Of a stretch of 64,000 bases of DNA, positions 25,312 through 34,943 are shown one piece after another; positions within the stretch are counted from its first letter, which is position 1; each line of letters begins with the position of its first letter. The notes beneath the pieces were generated by a model that saw only the letters and a program-made list of their open reading frames with translations, ran no database searches and was not told the DNA's origin. Source of the stretch: Shewanella morhuae (GTDB taxonomy: Bacteria > Pseudomonadota > Gammaproteobacteria > Enterobacterales > Shewanellaceae); the NCBI RefSeq assembly GCF_900156405.1, contig NZ_FTNN01000017.1:1-64000 (forward strand), given 5' to 3'. The position numbers were made by a program, and so were the translations under genes.

Positions 25312-26379
25312 TTAGGCATTACCTTTGACTTTCATATTCAGTGTTTTAGCAAAATCCAGCATGCGCGTCAGCGGGATCAATGCTTTGATTCTTAAGTCTT
25401 CATTCACATAAATCTCATGGGGTGTTTTATCGCTGCCACTAAGTGATGCCTCAATCGCCTGTAGACCATTCATAGCCATCCAAGGACAGTGAGCGCAGCT
25501 CTTACAGGTTGCACCGTTTCCGCCGGTTGGCGCTTCGATTAATATTTTACCTGGCGCAGCTTGCTGCATTTTATAAAAAATACCGCGATCGGTTGCCACG
25601 ATAAAATGCTTATTCGGCATGGTTTGAGCTGCTTTAATAAGCTGACTGGTCGAACCGACAGCATCAGCCATGGCCACGACACTGGCGGGCGACTCAGGGT
25701 GCACAAGGATAGCCGCATCGGGGTACACACTTTTCATGTCACGCAGCGCGTTAGATTTAAACTCATCGTGAACGATACAATCGCCCTGCCACATCAACAT
25801 TTGCGCGCCCGTTTGTTTGGCAATGTAACTGCCTAAATGACGGTCGGGTCCCCAAATGATTTTTTTGCCTTCGCTGTCTAAGTGCTCAACGATTTCAAGG
25901 GCAATACTTGATGTGACCACCCAATCGGCGCGCGCTTTAACCGCGGCCGAAGTATTGGCGTAAACCACCACGGTATGATCTGGGTGCGCGTCGCAAAAAG
26001 CGCTGAACTTATCAATAGGACACCCTAAGTCCAACGAGCACGTGGCCTCTAAGGTCGGCATTAAAATAGTTTTTTCTGGGCTTAAAATCTTGGCGGTTTC
26101 GCCCATAAACTTAACCCCTGCAACGATTAACGTTTTTGCGGGGTGATCGCGGCCGAAACGCGCCATTTCTAAGGAGTCTGAAACACAGCCGCCGGTCTCT
26201 TCGGCAAGAGCTTGGATTTCAGGATCGGTGTAATAGTGGGCAACCAGCACAGCATCTTTTTCAATAAGTAATTGTTTGATACGCGCCTTATAGTCGGCCT
26301 TTTCAATATCAGACAAAAGAACAGGCTTAGGCGGAAACGGGTAATCAATAGTTTCTATGCTGGGAATAAACTGACTCAT
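25312..26379 (-). CDS. nadA: Quinolinate synthase A
   Basis: The product has 355 residues. It condenses iminoaspartate with dihydroxyacetone phosphate for NAD synthesis and carries a [4Fe-4S] cluster. The motifs VAHYYTDPEIQ, ETGGCVSDSLEMARFG, ATCSLDLGCP and CKSCAHCPWM hold the conserved cysteines. It is alone in its transcription unit. Confidence 0.96.
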   Translation of the reverse strand: MSQFIPSIETIDYPFPPKPVLLSDIEKADYKARIKQLLIEKDAVLVAHYYTDPEIQALAEETGGCVSDSLEMARFGRDHPAKTLIVAGVKFMGETAKILSPEKTILMPTLEATCSLDLGCPIDKFSAFCDAHPDHTVVVYANTSAAVKARADWVVTSSIALEIVEHLDSEGKKIIWGPDRHLGSYIAKQTGAQMLMWQGDCIVHDEFKSNALRDMKSVYPDAAILVHPESPASVVAMADAVGSTSQLIKAAQTMPNKHFIVATDRGIFYKMQQAAPGKILIEAPTGGNGATCKSCAHCPWMAMNGLQAIEASLSGSDKTPHEIYVNEDLRIKALIPLTRMLDFAKTLNMKVKGNA

Positions 26380-26460
26380 AACACATCCATTAGGATAACT
26401 ACGTTCGCGAATTATACGTAATCGGGATCAAAAGATTAACCCATTTATGCAAAGCAAATT

Positions 26461-26489
26461 AAAAAGGACGCTTTAAAGCGTCCTTTTGT
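26461..26489 (-). terminator. Terminator of the bkd operon
   Basis: AAAAGGACGCTTT / AAAGCGTCCTTTT (26462-26487) is a perfect palindrome 25 bp after the E2 stop on the minus strand, with T runs on both strands. Confidence 0.85.
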
Positions 26490-26511
26490 GTCAAATCTGC
26501 GTGCCAGTCAC

Positions 26512-28110
26512 TTAACGCATCGCTAATAACATCTCTTGAGGCTGCTCAAGATACTGTTTCCACAGATTACAGAAGCGAGCGATAGTGCCACCATCGATAA
26601 CGCGATGATCGCCAGACCAACTCACTTGCATAATCTGGCGGGCTTCGACTTCCCCTTTCGCGTTAAAGCGAGGCAAGGTTTGCAACTTACCTAAGGCGAC
26701 AATCGCTACCTCAGGTTTATTGATGATAGGCGTCGCAACGGTACCACCTAAGGCGCCAATGTTAGAGATAGAAATCGTGCCGTCTTTTAGATCAGCCGGC
26801 GCCACACGGCCACTGCGGGCTGCTTGGGTCAGACGGGTAATTTCTGCCGCCACTTCTAAAATACTCTTATCCTGCACATCTTTAATGTTAGGCACTAAAA
26901 GACCGACTTTAGAATCCACCGCCATGCCGATGTTGTGACGAGACTTATAAGTCAATTCAGTGCAATCAGCATTGACTTGGCTATTCATCACAGGGAACTG
27001 GCTTAAGGCTAATGACATCGACTTCATGAAGAATGGCATCATGGTCAGCTTTACTTCATCGGACGAATACTTGACCTTCATGCTTTCACGCAGTGCGACT
27101 AAGTCTGTTAAATCAAACTCTTCGCAATAGGTAAAGTGTGGAATACTCGACACCGATTCCACCATCATGCGTGCCATCACCGCTTTTACGCCGCGAATAG
27201 GCTCAACCGTATCAACGCGTTGAGTTACTACAGACGCTGCAGCTGCAACTTGGGTTTGAGATGCTTGAGATGGCGCCTCTTTTACCTGAGCCACATTTGG
27301 AGCTGCAACAGCATTGCTCGAGCCCTGTTGCTGGAAGCGAGTGATGTCTTCCTTATAGACACGGCCGTGTTTTCCTGTACCAGATACTCGGCTTAAATCG
27401 ATATCTAGGGAACGCGCCATCCGGCGAACTGCAGGGCTAGCTAAGGCTTTCCCCTGACGCGCGGGTTCTGCACTTGCAACCTGTGCTGTTGATGCTGCGT
27501 TAGCCACAGTATCGGTCGCTGCTGAGGCGTAGGCCTCAACTTCAATGGCATACAGAGGCGCATGCACTTTAGCGAGCTGACCTTTGCGATAATGCAGTTT
27601 GGCAATTTTACCCGCTTTTATGGCAGGAATTTGCACTAGCGCTTTATCGGTCATCACGTCGGCAATCAGTTGATCTTCCTCAACCATATCACCTTCGCTC
27701 ACCAACCAGTCGACTAACTCACATTCAACAATACCTTCGCCAATATCCGGCAGTAAGAACTCTTCAATGCTCACGGATGCATTCCCAGCGGGCTCAGCAA
27801 CCTTTGTCGCGACTTGCGCCACTGTAGATTGAGTAGCCGCAACTGACTCTTCATCTGCGATTTCAACGGCGCCTTCAATTTGTACGGCATAGAGCGGCGC
27901 ATGCACTTTTGCAATCTCACCTTTCGCGTAATAGAGCTTAGTGACCACACCCGCAAAAGGTGCAGGGATTTGTACTAGCGCTTTGTCGGTCATGACATCG
28001 GCAATCGGTTGGTCTTCAACGACGGTGTCGCCTTCTTTAACCAACCATTCAACCAACTCACACTCAACCACACCTTCGCCAATATCCGGCAAAATAAAAT
28101 CTTTAATCAT
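26512..28110 (-). CDS. bkdB: Branched-chain 2-oxoacid dehydrogenase E2 (two lipoyl domains)
   Basis: The product has 532 residues. Two lipoyl domains carry lipoyl lysines at about 43 and 156 (each VMTDKALVQI); a peripheral-subunit-binding domain (ASPAVRRMARSLDIDLSRVSGTG, near 220) and a catalytic acyltransferase domain ending in GDHRVIDGG (His about 502) follow. It transfers branched acyl groups to CoA. The duplicated lipoyl domain and Ala/Pro-Val-rich linkers are intact. It is the third gene of the operon, nine bases after E1 beta. Confidence 0.95.
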   Translation of the reverse strand: MIKDFILPDIGEGVVECELVEWLVKEGDTVVEDQPIADVMTDKALVQIPAPFAGVVTKLYYAKGEIAKVHAPLYAVQIEGAVEIADEESVAATQSTVAQVATKVAEPAGNASVSIEEFLLPDIGEGIVECELVDWLVSEGDMVEEDQLIADVMTDKALVQIPAIKAGKIAKLHYRKGQLAKVHAPLYAIEVEAYASAATDTVANAASTAQVASAEPARQGKALASPAVRRMARSLDIDLSRVSGTGKHGRVYKEDITRFQQQGSSNAVAAPNVAQVKEAPSQASQTQVAAAASVVTQRVDTVEPIRGVKAVMARMMVESVSSIPHFTYCEEFDLTDLVALRESMKVKYSSDEVKLTMMPFFMKSMSLALSQFPVMNSQVNADCTELTYKSRHNIGMAVDSKVGLLVPNIKDVQDKSILEVAAEITRLTQAARSGRVAPADLKDGTISISNIGALGGTVATPIINKPEVAIVALGKLQTLPRFNAKGEVEARQIMQVSWSGDHRVIDGGTIARFCNLWKQYLEQPQEMLLAMR

Positions 28111-28119
28111 ACCGGACTC

Positions 28120-29097
28120 CTAAAAGGTCACTGATGCTTTGATGGCTTCAAAGGTTTTGAGCGCATCTGGCATGTATTCTTTTTCATGAATGAGTGGGTA
28201 CGGGGTATCTAAACCACAAACGCGGCTAATAGGCGACTCAAGATATAAGAAGCATTCTTGCTGAATAGTCGCGGCAATTTCACCAGCAAAACCACCGGTT
28301 AGTGGCGCTTCATGATTGACCAACAAACGTCCGGTCTTTTTGACTGAATCGGCAACGGTATCGATATCCCAGGGTGACAAGGTACGTAAATCGATAATTT
28401 CGCAGAAGATACCCTCTTTAGCGGCCATATCAGCCGCTTTTTCCAGGATTTCCATTTGTGCGCCCCACGCTACTAAGGTGATATCTTTACCTTCGCGAAC
28501 CACTTCTGCTTTACCCAGTTCGATTTCATAATCGCCAGCGGGTACTTCGCCAACTGATGCACGATATAAACGCTTAGGCTCAAAAAATATTATCGGGTTT
28601 TTATCACGAATTGACGCCAACAGCAGCCCTTTAGCTTGCTCTGGGTTACGTGGCACCACCACTTTTAATCCAGGTGTTTGGGTAAAATAGGCTTCAGGTG
28701 ATTGCGAATGATAATGGCCGCCAGCGATGCCGCCGCCATAGGGCGTACGAAAAACTAAACCACCAACATCGAATTCATTGCCGCTGCGATAGCGAAACTT
28801 CGCCGTCTCGTTGACGATTTGATCAAACGCCGGAAAGATATAATCGGCAAATTGGATTTCAGCCACAGCCGTCATGCCATTTGAGGCTAAACCATTAGCA
28901 AAACCAGCAATACCTTGCTCTGTCAGCGGGGTATTAAAGCAGCGGTCGCGACCAAATTTTTCTTGTAGACCAGAAGTTGCGCGAAATACACCGCCGAAAT
29001 GGCCCACATCTTCACCAAAAATCACCATGCGCTCATCGGCTTGCATAGCAATAGACAAGGCCTCATTCACGGCCTGTAACATATTCATTTCAGCCAC
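28120..29097 (-). CDS. bkdA2: Branched-chain 2-oxoacid dehydrogenase E1 beta
   Basis: The product has 325 residues, a transketolase-type pyrimidine-binding domain (FGEDVGHFGGVFRAT, TPLTEQGIAGFANGLA) followed by the C-terminal domain. With E1 alpha it forms the thiamine-diphosphate decarboxylase of the complex acting on 2-oxo acids from Leu, Ile and Val. It begins three bases after the E1 alpha stop. E3 (lpd) is not in this window. Confidence 0.95.
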   Translation of the reverse strand: MAEMNMLQAVNEALSIAMQADERMVIFGEDVGHFGGVFRATSGLQEKFGRDRCFNTPLTEQGIAGFANGLASNGMTAVAEIQFADYIFPAFDQIVNETAKFRYRSGNEFDVGGLVFRTPYGGGIAGGHYHSQSPEAYFTQTPGLKVVVPRNPEQAKGLLLASIRDKNPIIFFEPKRLYRASVGEVPAGDYEIELGKAEVVREGKDITLVAWGAQMEILEKAADMAAKEGIFCEIIDLRTLSPWDIDTVADSVKKTGRLLVNHEAPLTGGFAGEIAATIQQECFLYLESPISRVCGLDTPYPLIHEKEYMPDALKTFEAIKASVTF

Positions 29098-29100
29098 GGC

Positions 29101-30279
29101 TTATAGTCTCCCTGCACTTTTTGGATAGGCTTGCGGATATTTTTTGATATGTTCTTTAAGATCGCTAAGTTGCTTTTTCAGCACCGGCGTTGGCTTGTCG
29201 TACACATCTTCAATAATTTCATCCAGCATAGGCACAGGAATTTTTTCAGCCACTTTTACCGCTGCTAATACTTCTTCGCGATATTTTTCATGTAGCTTCA
29301 CATCATCCGCTTCGGCAAACCAACCTTTGTTGATAAGCCATAATTTGAAACGTTTCACCGGATCGTGTTGCTGCCACTTAGCTTCTTCATCTTTGGAGCG
29401 ATAACCTGATGGGTCGTCTGAAGATGAATGGGCACCGAGGCGATAAGTCATCGCTTCAATCAATACGGGAGCATTATGCTCGATTGCATAAGCGCGCGCT
29501 TGTTGAGTCGCGGCCAGCACAGCCAGCATGTCATTACCGTCAACACGAATAGTATGCATGCCATAACCCACACCACGACTGGCAATACCATTACCAGCAA
29601 ACTGCTCTTCAGTTGGCGTTGAAATGGCGTAGCCATTGTTACGGCAAAAGAAAATCACCGGGCATTTCAACACCGCGGCCATGTTTAGACCAGCATGAAA
29701 ATCCCCTTCTGATGCGGCGCCTTCGCCAAAATAGCAAATAGCTACATTGCGTTTGCCCTGCATCTTTAAGCTATAGCCAACACCTGTTGCTTGTGGAATC
29801 TGCGTTGCTAATGGCGATGAGATCGTTTGATAGTGCAATGCTGCACTGCCGTAGTGAATGGGCATTTGGCGGCCTTTACCGAGATCTTTCTCGTTGCTGA
29901 ACATCTGATTCATAAACTGTTCAGTGGTAAAGCCACGATAACGCAGCGCCGCATGTTCACGGTATTGCGCGAGGATCACGTCTTCTTGTTCAAGTGCGGC
30001 AACACTGCCGACAATCGCCGCTTCTTCACCCGTGCAGGTCATATAAAAGCTGATGCGTCCTTGACGCTGGGCACCTAACATACGTTCATCGAGAACCCGA
30101 GTGAACACACAGGTATCATAAATTTTGGTTGCTAAGGTTTCATCTATAATAGGCAAAACCGCGGTTTCATAAGTGGTGCCATCGGCTTGTAGAATTCGAA
30201 GGATAGGAATGTGAAGCGATGCCTTATCCAAGAAGCCGACTCGGTGCACTGTATCAGTGTTGAGTGTTGCTTTGCTCAT
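29101..30279 (-). CDS. bkdA1: Branched-chain 2-oxoacid dehydrogenase E1 alpha
   Basis: The product has 392 residues. The thiamine-diphosphate site GEGAASEGDFHAGLNMAAVL...NNGYAIS is clear, and YRLGAHSSSDDPS is the phosphorylation-loop region typical of branched-chain E1 alpha rather than pyruvate E1. First gene of the operon. Confidence 0.95.
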   Translation of the reverse strand: MSKATLNTDTVHRVGFLDKASLHIPILRILQADGTTYETAVLPIIDETLATKIYDTCVFTRVLDERMLGAQRQGRISFYMTCTGEEAAIVGSVAALEQEDVILAQYREHAALRYRGFTTEQFMNQMFSNEKDLGKGRQMPIHYGSAALHYQTISSPLATQIPQATGVGYSLKMQGKRNVAICYFGEGAASEGDFHAGLNMAAVLKCPVIFFCRNNGYAISTPTEEQFAGNGIASRGVGYGMHTIRVDGNDMLAVLAATQQARAYAIEHNAPVLIEAMTYRLGAHSSSDDPSGYRSKDEEAKWQQHDPVKRFKLWLINKGWFAEADDVKLHEKYREEVLAAVKVAEKIPVPMLDEIIEDVYDKPTPVLKKQLSDLKEHIKKYPQAYPKSAGRL

Positions 30280-30324
30280 ATTGTGCTCTTGTTATCTCGT
30301 GACGCTCCAACGTGTTTGGTGCGC

Positions 30325-30367
30325 CTAATTTATACTAATATGCCGGACGGACATTACGTTAACGTAA
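30325..30367 (-). promoter_or_regulatory. LiuR-like palindrome and bkd promoter region
   Basis: TTACGTTAACGTAA at 30354-30367 is a perfect 14-bp palindrome 75 bp before bkdA1, followed on the minus strand by TATAAA about 20 bp on. It resembles the site recalled for LiuR, the MerR-type regulator of branched-chain amino acid breakdown in Shewanella. No liuR gene is in the window. Confidence 0.55.
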
Positions 30368-30441
30368 ACTACCTATCAACCATTGGCACAGTTCAAACTG
30401 TAAGTTATCACTACCTTGCATGTATATAATGCTTTACAAGC

Positions 30442-31476
30442 CTAACGTACGTGCGCATTAACCGCTGGAATTAAACAAATCACAGTGCGATTACCAATAG
30501 GCACCTTGGCATTAGGGAACACAATAGACTCAAACTCTTGTTCGACTTTAATGTCTTGCCCCCCTTCGCGTGCCAGTACAAAACCTTTAGGGAAAGATCT
30601 GAAATTTTCGACATCGGTTGCGAAGGTAAATTCAAAATCATCGGCATGTTTATTGATAACGCGGCATACTTGATACAGATTGACTTTATCTGCATCAAAA
30701 TCAGTAAGTTCTAATGGCTTAGCCGTAATTAAACGCATAAACATTTCATGGGTGGCGATAAAGCGTGTCATGTCGTTTTGCCCCATGGGATACACTTTAC
30801 CTAATTCAATAGTAAAGGCATCAGCGCCATAACGCTCAGAGGAAAAATAACTGAATGTGGTAGTCGGTTCGTGGTGAAAGAGTACAGTATCAACACCGCT
30901 TGCAGCTAAAAACATAATTTGCTCGCCACTAAAGGCACGCCCTGGACGATAGGGGTAAATAGCAAACTTTTCGTGTTTAGAGGCACGCATTGCGGTGTGT
31001 AAATCGTAATGAATACGTTGGCGTCCATCCGTTACCGAAGTATAAAATTTATCGACATAGGCTTCGAGTTTCTTTGCACGAATACGTTCGGGATTGATTA
31101 AACCAGGAGGATTTGAATGCTCGCCACTGAAAAGGCGATTCATATTTTCATCAATAATACGGGTACCATTATTGATGGCTAATGGGTTGCCAATAAGGAA
31201 TAAAGTGCGCTGTTTGGCAATAATTTTTTGCTGTAGAAGCTGTGTAATTAAGCCATTACATAGCTCAATAGGTGCTGTTTCGTTACCATGAACTCCGCAG
31301 GATAGGACAATATCTTTACCTTCATTGTGGACTGGCTCAAAAACGATAACGCCGGTGTCCCACACTTCAACTTGAGTATGATCGCCTAACTTAAACGAAA
31401 ACGTGCCATCAAATGTGTGTGGATTGGCTAAGGTTAACGCTAAAAAATCCTTCGAATCTAACAGAGCTTGTAACAC
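30442..31476 (-). CDS. astE: Succinylglutamate desuccinylase
   Basis: The product has 344 residues, a zinc carboxypeptidase-like enzyme: GVHGNETAPIE holds the first His and Glu, YDLHTAMR the second His, and IELGKVYPMG the catalytic Glu. It is the last step of the arginine succinyltransferase pathway, giving glutamate and succinate. The other ast genes are not nearby, which is common in Shewanella. Confidence 0.93.
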   Translation of the reverse strand: MLQALLDSKDFLALTLANPHTFDGTFSFKLGDHTQVEVWDTGVIVFEPVHNEGKDIVLSCGVHGNETAPIELCNGLITQLLQQKIIAKQRTLFLIGNPLAINNGTRIIDENMNRLFSGEHSNPPGLINPERIRAKKLEAYVDKFYTSVTDGRQRIHYDLHTAMRASKHEKFAIYPYRPGRAFSGEQIMFLAASGVDTVLFHHEPTTTFSYFSSERYGADAFTIELGKVYPMGQNDMTRFIATHEMFMRLITAKPLELTDFDADKVNLYQVCRVINKHADDFEFTFATDVENFRSFPKGFVLAREGGQDIKVEQEFESIVFPNAKVPIGNRTVICLIPAVNAHVR

Positions 31477-31800
31477 AGAATTCTCCTTATAATGGTGTGC
31501 TAAAGATAAATGCCCAACGGGAATGATTAAGCCCGTTTAATTTTTGTCATGATATGGTTTGATTGAGGCAGGCATCCTTAAAAGCGCATCAATACTAACA
31601 CAAGTATGAAAACCGTATCCTAGACATTCACGGCAAAAAAATGCTTGGTTATAAAAGGCAATAACGGCCAATACATTAGCTGAAGTCCAACCACTTGGGA
31701 CTGGCATAAACTAAAAATATTAAATTTAATCGCCCTACTTGCTTTTGATGAGTAGATTAATCACAATCTCAGCCATCTAGACATCTAATTGGTATTATCT
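31477..31800. other. Intergenic region, astE / msrA
   Basis: A divergent promoter region. No gene or recognised operator was found. Confidence 0.4.
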
Positions 31801-32280
31801 ATGGCATTAGCAACTTTTGGAGCCGGCTGTTTTTGGGGCGTTGAATATTTTTTTAGACAAGTTGAAGGCGTACTAAACGCCACAAGTGGTTATATGGGCG
31901 GTAAAAATACGGCAACGACTTATGAAGAAGTCAAAAAAGGCAACACTGGCCACGCCGAAGTGGTGCAAGTGGAATTTGACCCCACGATAGTCAGCTATGA
32001 CGATTTACTCGAAGTTTTTTGGAAAAATCACAATCCTACCAGCCTTAATATGCAAGGTGGAGATATCGGCAATCAGTATCGCAGCACTATTTTCTTTCAT
32101 GATCGCGAACAAAAAGCGGCCGCTGAAGCATCAAAACTGACCTTCGCCCGCTCGGGACGTTGGGGGTTACGCCACATTGTGACTGAAATTGTTCCCTTGC
32201 AGCAATTTCATGTCGCGGAGGAATACCATCAAAATTATATTGATAACAATAACCTACCTAGTTGCCATATCGCCTACTAA
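31801..32280 (+). CDS. msrA: Peptide methionine-S-sulfoxide reductase
   Basis: The product has 159 residues starting MALATFGAGCFWG, with catalytic Cys10 in GCFW; HNPTSLNMQGGDIGNQYRS is the substrate region. Only the catalytic Cys and a C-terminal Cys (NLPSCH) are present. A TTG at 31789 would add four residues; ATG is preferred. No msrB is adjacent. Confidence 0.94.
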   Translation: MALATFGAGCFWGVEYFFRQVEGVLNATSGYMGGKNTATTYEEVKKGNTGHAEVVQVEFDPTIVSYDDLLEVFWKNHNPTSLNMQGGDIGNQYRSTIFFHDREQKAAAEASKLTFARSGRWGLRHIVTEIVPLQQFHVAEEYHQNYIDNNNLPSCHIAY

Positions 32281-32295
32281 GATACTTTCCTATTC

Positions 32296-32328
32296 AAAAA
32301 AACGCACTCTATTATGAGTGCGTTTTTT
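32296..32328 (+). terminator. Terminator of msrA (bidirectional)
   Basis: AAAAAAACGCACTC (32296-32309) pairs with GAGTGCGTTTTTT (32316-32328) between the convergent msrA and pgm genes. Confidence 0.9.
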
Positions 32329-32384
32329 GGATATTTTTATCGTTAGCCGTTACTGGCTTTTATCGACTAAGCATACTATTCATC

Positions 32385-34037
32385 TTAAGCATTTAGCGCT
32401 TTATCAATTAACGCTTGCGCATCTTTGATGATATCGGCTAAATGTTGCTCGCTGATAAAACTCTCACCGTAGATCTTAAATAACGCTTCAGTGCCCGATG
32501 GGCGCGCCGCAAACCAACCATTCGCAGTGGTCACTTTAATGCCGCCAATGGCCGCATTATTGCCCGGAGCATGAGTTAATACGTTTTCAATTGCCTCCCC
32601 TGCAAGCACAGTGGCTTTTAAGGTGTCAGCATTCAATAACGCAAACTTGGCCTTGTTTTCAAGACTGATTGGGCTATCAATACGCTTATAAAAGCTTTGA
32701 CCAAATTGCTTTACCAACTCTTGGTGACGCTGGCCAGGGGTTTTACCTGTAACAGCAAGTATTTCAGCGGCCAGTAAACCCAGAATAAAACCATCTTTAT
32801 CGGTGCACCATGTAGTGCCATCACGGCGCAGAAATGCCGCGCCAGCGCTCTCTTCACCACCAAAAGCAATCGTGGCTTTGGCTAAACCATCAACAAACCA
32901 TTTGAAGCCCACAGGCACTTCGAGTAATTTTTTGCCGTGGAAAGCACAGATTTTATCGATAAGCGCACTCGATACTAAGGTTTTACCTATGGCTAAGGTA
33001 TCACTCCAATCTGGTCTGTGGGTGAGTAAATAATCTATGGCGACCGCTAAATAATGATTGGGATCCATCAAACCAGTGCCTGGGCACACAATGCCGTGGC
33101 GGTCATAATCTGGATCGTTACCCAGACATAAATCAAAGGATTCTTTATGGGCAAGTAAACCAGCCATCGCATAAGGAGACGAGCAATCCATGCGGATTTT
33201 GCCGTCTTTATCCAATGGCATAAAGCTAAAACTTGGATCCACTTTATCATTAACTAAGGTGATATCGAGCCCGTAGCGCGCTGCAATCGGTGCCCAATAA
33301 TGGATACCTGAGCCGCCAAGCGGGTCAACACCAATACGAATTTTAGCTTTAGCAATCGCTTGCATATCGATAACGTTTTCTAAGTCGGCTACATACGGGC
33401 TAATTAAATCAATGGCTTTTATATAACCTGAAGTGAGTGCATCGGCATAGGTGAGTTTATGCACACCAGCTAACTGCTGATTAAGATACTCATTCGCGCG
33501 CGATTCAATCCAAGCAGTAATATTGCCTTCCGCCGGACCGCCATGGGGCGGGTTGTACTTAATACCACCATCCTGTGGCGGATTGTGTGATGGCGTAATG
33601 ATCAGTCCATCAGACATCCCCGCGCCTGTGATATTGGCTGCACGATTAGCACCAATCACGCCGTGGGAAACCACTGGCGTTGGCGTAAACCCATCATGTT
33701 GCTGAATATGTACAGTCACTTTGTTTGCAGCTAGCACTTCAATAGCCGATAAATAAGCGGCGTAGGATAACGCATGAGTATCAATCCCAAGGATTAACGG
33801 TCCATCAATATTCTCTGATTGGCGATAATCCACCACCGCTTGGGTAATGGCCCAAATGTGCTGCTGGTTAAAACTGCCGTTAAAGGCGCAGCCTCTGTGC
33901 CCAGATGTGCCAAAGGTGACACGTTGTTGCACGTCAGCCATATTTGGCATGATGGCGTAATAATGACTCATCAGTTTCGGAATATTAACCAGATCCGTCT
34001 GATTAGCGATTTGTCCTGCCCGTTGATGTATTGCCAC
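32385..34037 (-). CDS. pgm: Phosphoglucomutase (alpha-D-glucose specific)
   Basis: The product has 550 residues and interconverts glucose 1- and 6-phosphate. The phosphoserine is about residue 150 in ITPSHNPPQDGG, the metal site is DPDYDRHG and the sugar loop is GGEESAGA. The start is GTG at 34037: this gives MAIHQRAGQ as in E. coli MAIHNRAGQ, with GGAGAG six bases upstream; the in-frame TTG at 34058 lies upstream of that SD. It follows seqA, as in E. coli seqA-pgm. Confidence 0.95.
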   Translation of the reverse strand: MAIHQRAGQIANQTDLVNIPKLMSHYYAIMPNMADVQQRVTFGTSGHRGCAFNGSFNQQHIWAITQAVVDYRQSENIDGPLILGIDTHALSYAAYLSAIEVLAANKVTVHIQQHDGFTPTPVVSHGVIGANRAANITGAGMSDGLIITPSHNPPQDGGIKYNPPHGGPAEGNITAWIESRANEYLNQQLAGVHKLTYADALTSGYIKAIDLISPYVADLENVIDMQAIAKAKIRIGVDPLGGSGIHYWAPIAARYGLDITLVNDKVDPSFSFMPLDKDGKIRMDCSSPYAMAGLLAHKESFDLCLGNDPDYDRHGIVCPGTGLMDPNHYLAVAIDYLLTHRPDWSDTLAIGKTLVSSALIDKICAFHGKKLLEVPVGFKWFVDGLAKATIAFGGEESAGAAFLRRDGTTWCTDKDGFILGLLAAEILAVTGKTPGQRHQELVKQFGQSFYKRIDSPISLENKAKFALLNADTLKATVLAGEAIENVLTHAPGNNAAIGGIKVTTANGWFAARPSGTEALFKIYGESFISEQHLADIIKDAQALIDKALNA

Positions 34038-34103
34038 CTGTGGCTCTCCTGCACTCAATTACAGTGAAAATTAATTTAATATCAAACACTAAACGTAAAT
34101 GAC

Positions 34104-34649
34104 TTATAAACGCTCAGCAATACCTTCGGCGATGGTCGCATCACAACCAAACTGCACTAACACTTCGGATAAAATGGTGCGTTTTTTGGCAGTATTATTA
34201 TTACTCGTGACCCAAAAACCGCTGCTACCGATTTCTTTAGGGTTAGCCGAGGCGCTCGCTTCAAGCAACTGCTCTTTAGAGCGGGCAAAATATAAACGAT
34301 CGCGGCCTTGTATCTGCAAAATTTTCGAAAACTGCGCTGGGGCTAATTGATACAAACTGTCGAGTAAAAATAGAAACCGCCCTACTGCGCCTTTTTGTTG
34401 GGATAACTGATGCTCATTAACTAATGCGCTGAAATCATTAACCACTGGCGTTACGACTTTTACTACAACAGGCTGAACAGGTTCAGCCTCTAAACTGGGT
34501 TGGCTTATCGCCAAAGGCTGAGGTGCTTCAATCGCAGCAAAGGGCAAGCCGAGCAATCGACGCAAGATGTCTGAGGCGCTCTCGCCAATTCGTTCTGTTT
34601 TGCTGGCAATGTGACGATAGAGATCTTCATCTACTTCGATATATTTCAT
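34104..34649 (-). CDS. seqA: Negative regulator of replication initiation SeqA
   Basis: The product is about 181 residues. The N-terminal oligomerisation domain MKYIEVDEDLYRHIA...SASDILRRLLGL is clear; the C-terminal domain (from about 110) binds hemimethylated GATC (FSKILQIQGRDRLYFA). A variable Pro/Val-rich linker lies between. An ATG at 34658 would add three residues and also has an SD-like AAGGA; the 34649 start matches the family. Confidence 0.93.
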   Translation of the reverse strand: MKYIEVDEDLYRHIASKTERIGESASDILRRLLGLPFAAIEAPQPLAISQPSLEAEPVQPVVVKVVTPVVNDFSALVNEHQLSQQKGAVGRFLFLLDSLYQLAPAQFSKILQIQGRDRLYFARSKEQLLEASASANPKEIGSSGFWVTSNNNTAKKRTILSEVLVQFGCDATIAEGIAERL

Positions 34650-34943
34650 GACCTTCATTATCCTTTGTTATTCGACAGGCTTAACCGAAAAAAATGTACC
34701 ACAGCGATCGGGACAGATCATTGCGATCTGCACCAGTGTATCTATCTCTATCAATCTGATAAAGCGCCATTATTCTAAAAATGCGCTAAACAGCACAGGA
34801 AACTAGCAGATAATGGGCAATTGCTGAAAAAGCAGACAAGTTAGCCATCGTAAAGGCATTGCTAAGCAGAGCTGACTTGTCAAGCTAAGTGCATTAAGGG
34901 CACAATTCGCGCCATAATCCGCAAAAATCCCACAGGAATCACC

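Noticed and set aside
34038..34058. TTG start for phosphoglucomutase at 34058
   Set aside because: The SD GGAGAG lies downstream of it; GTG 34037 gives the conserved MAIHQRAGQ start.
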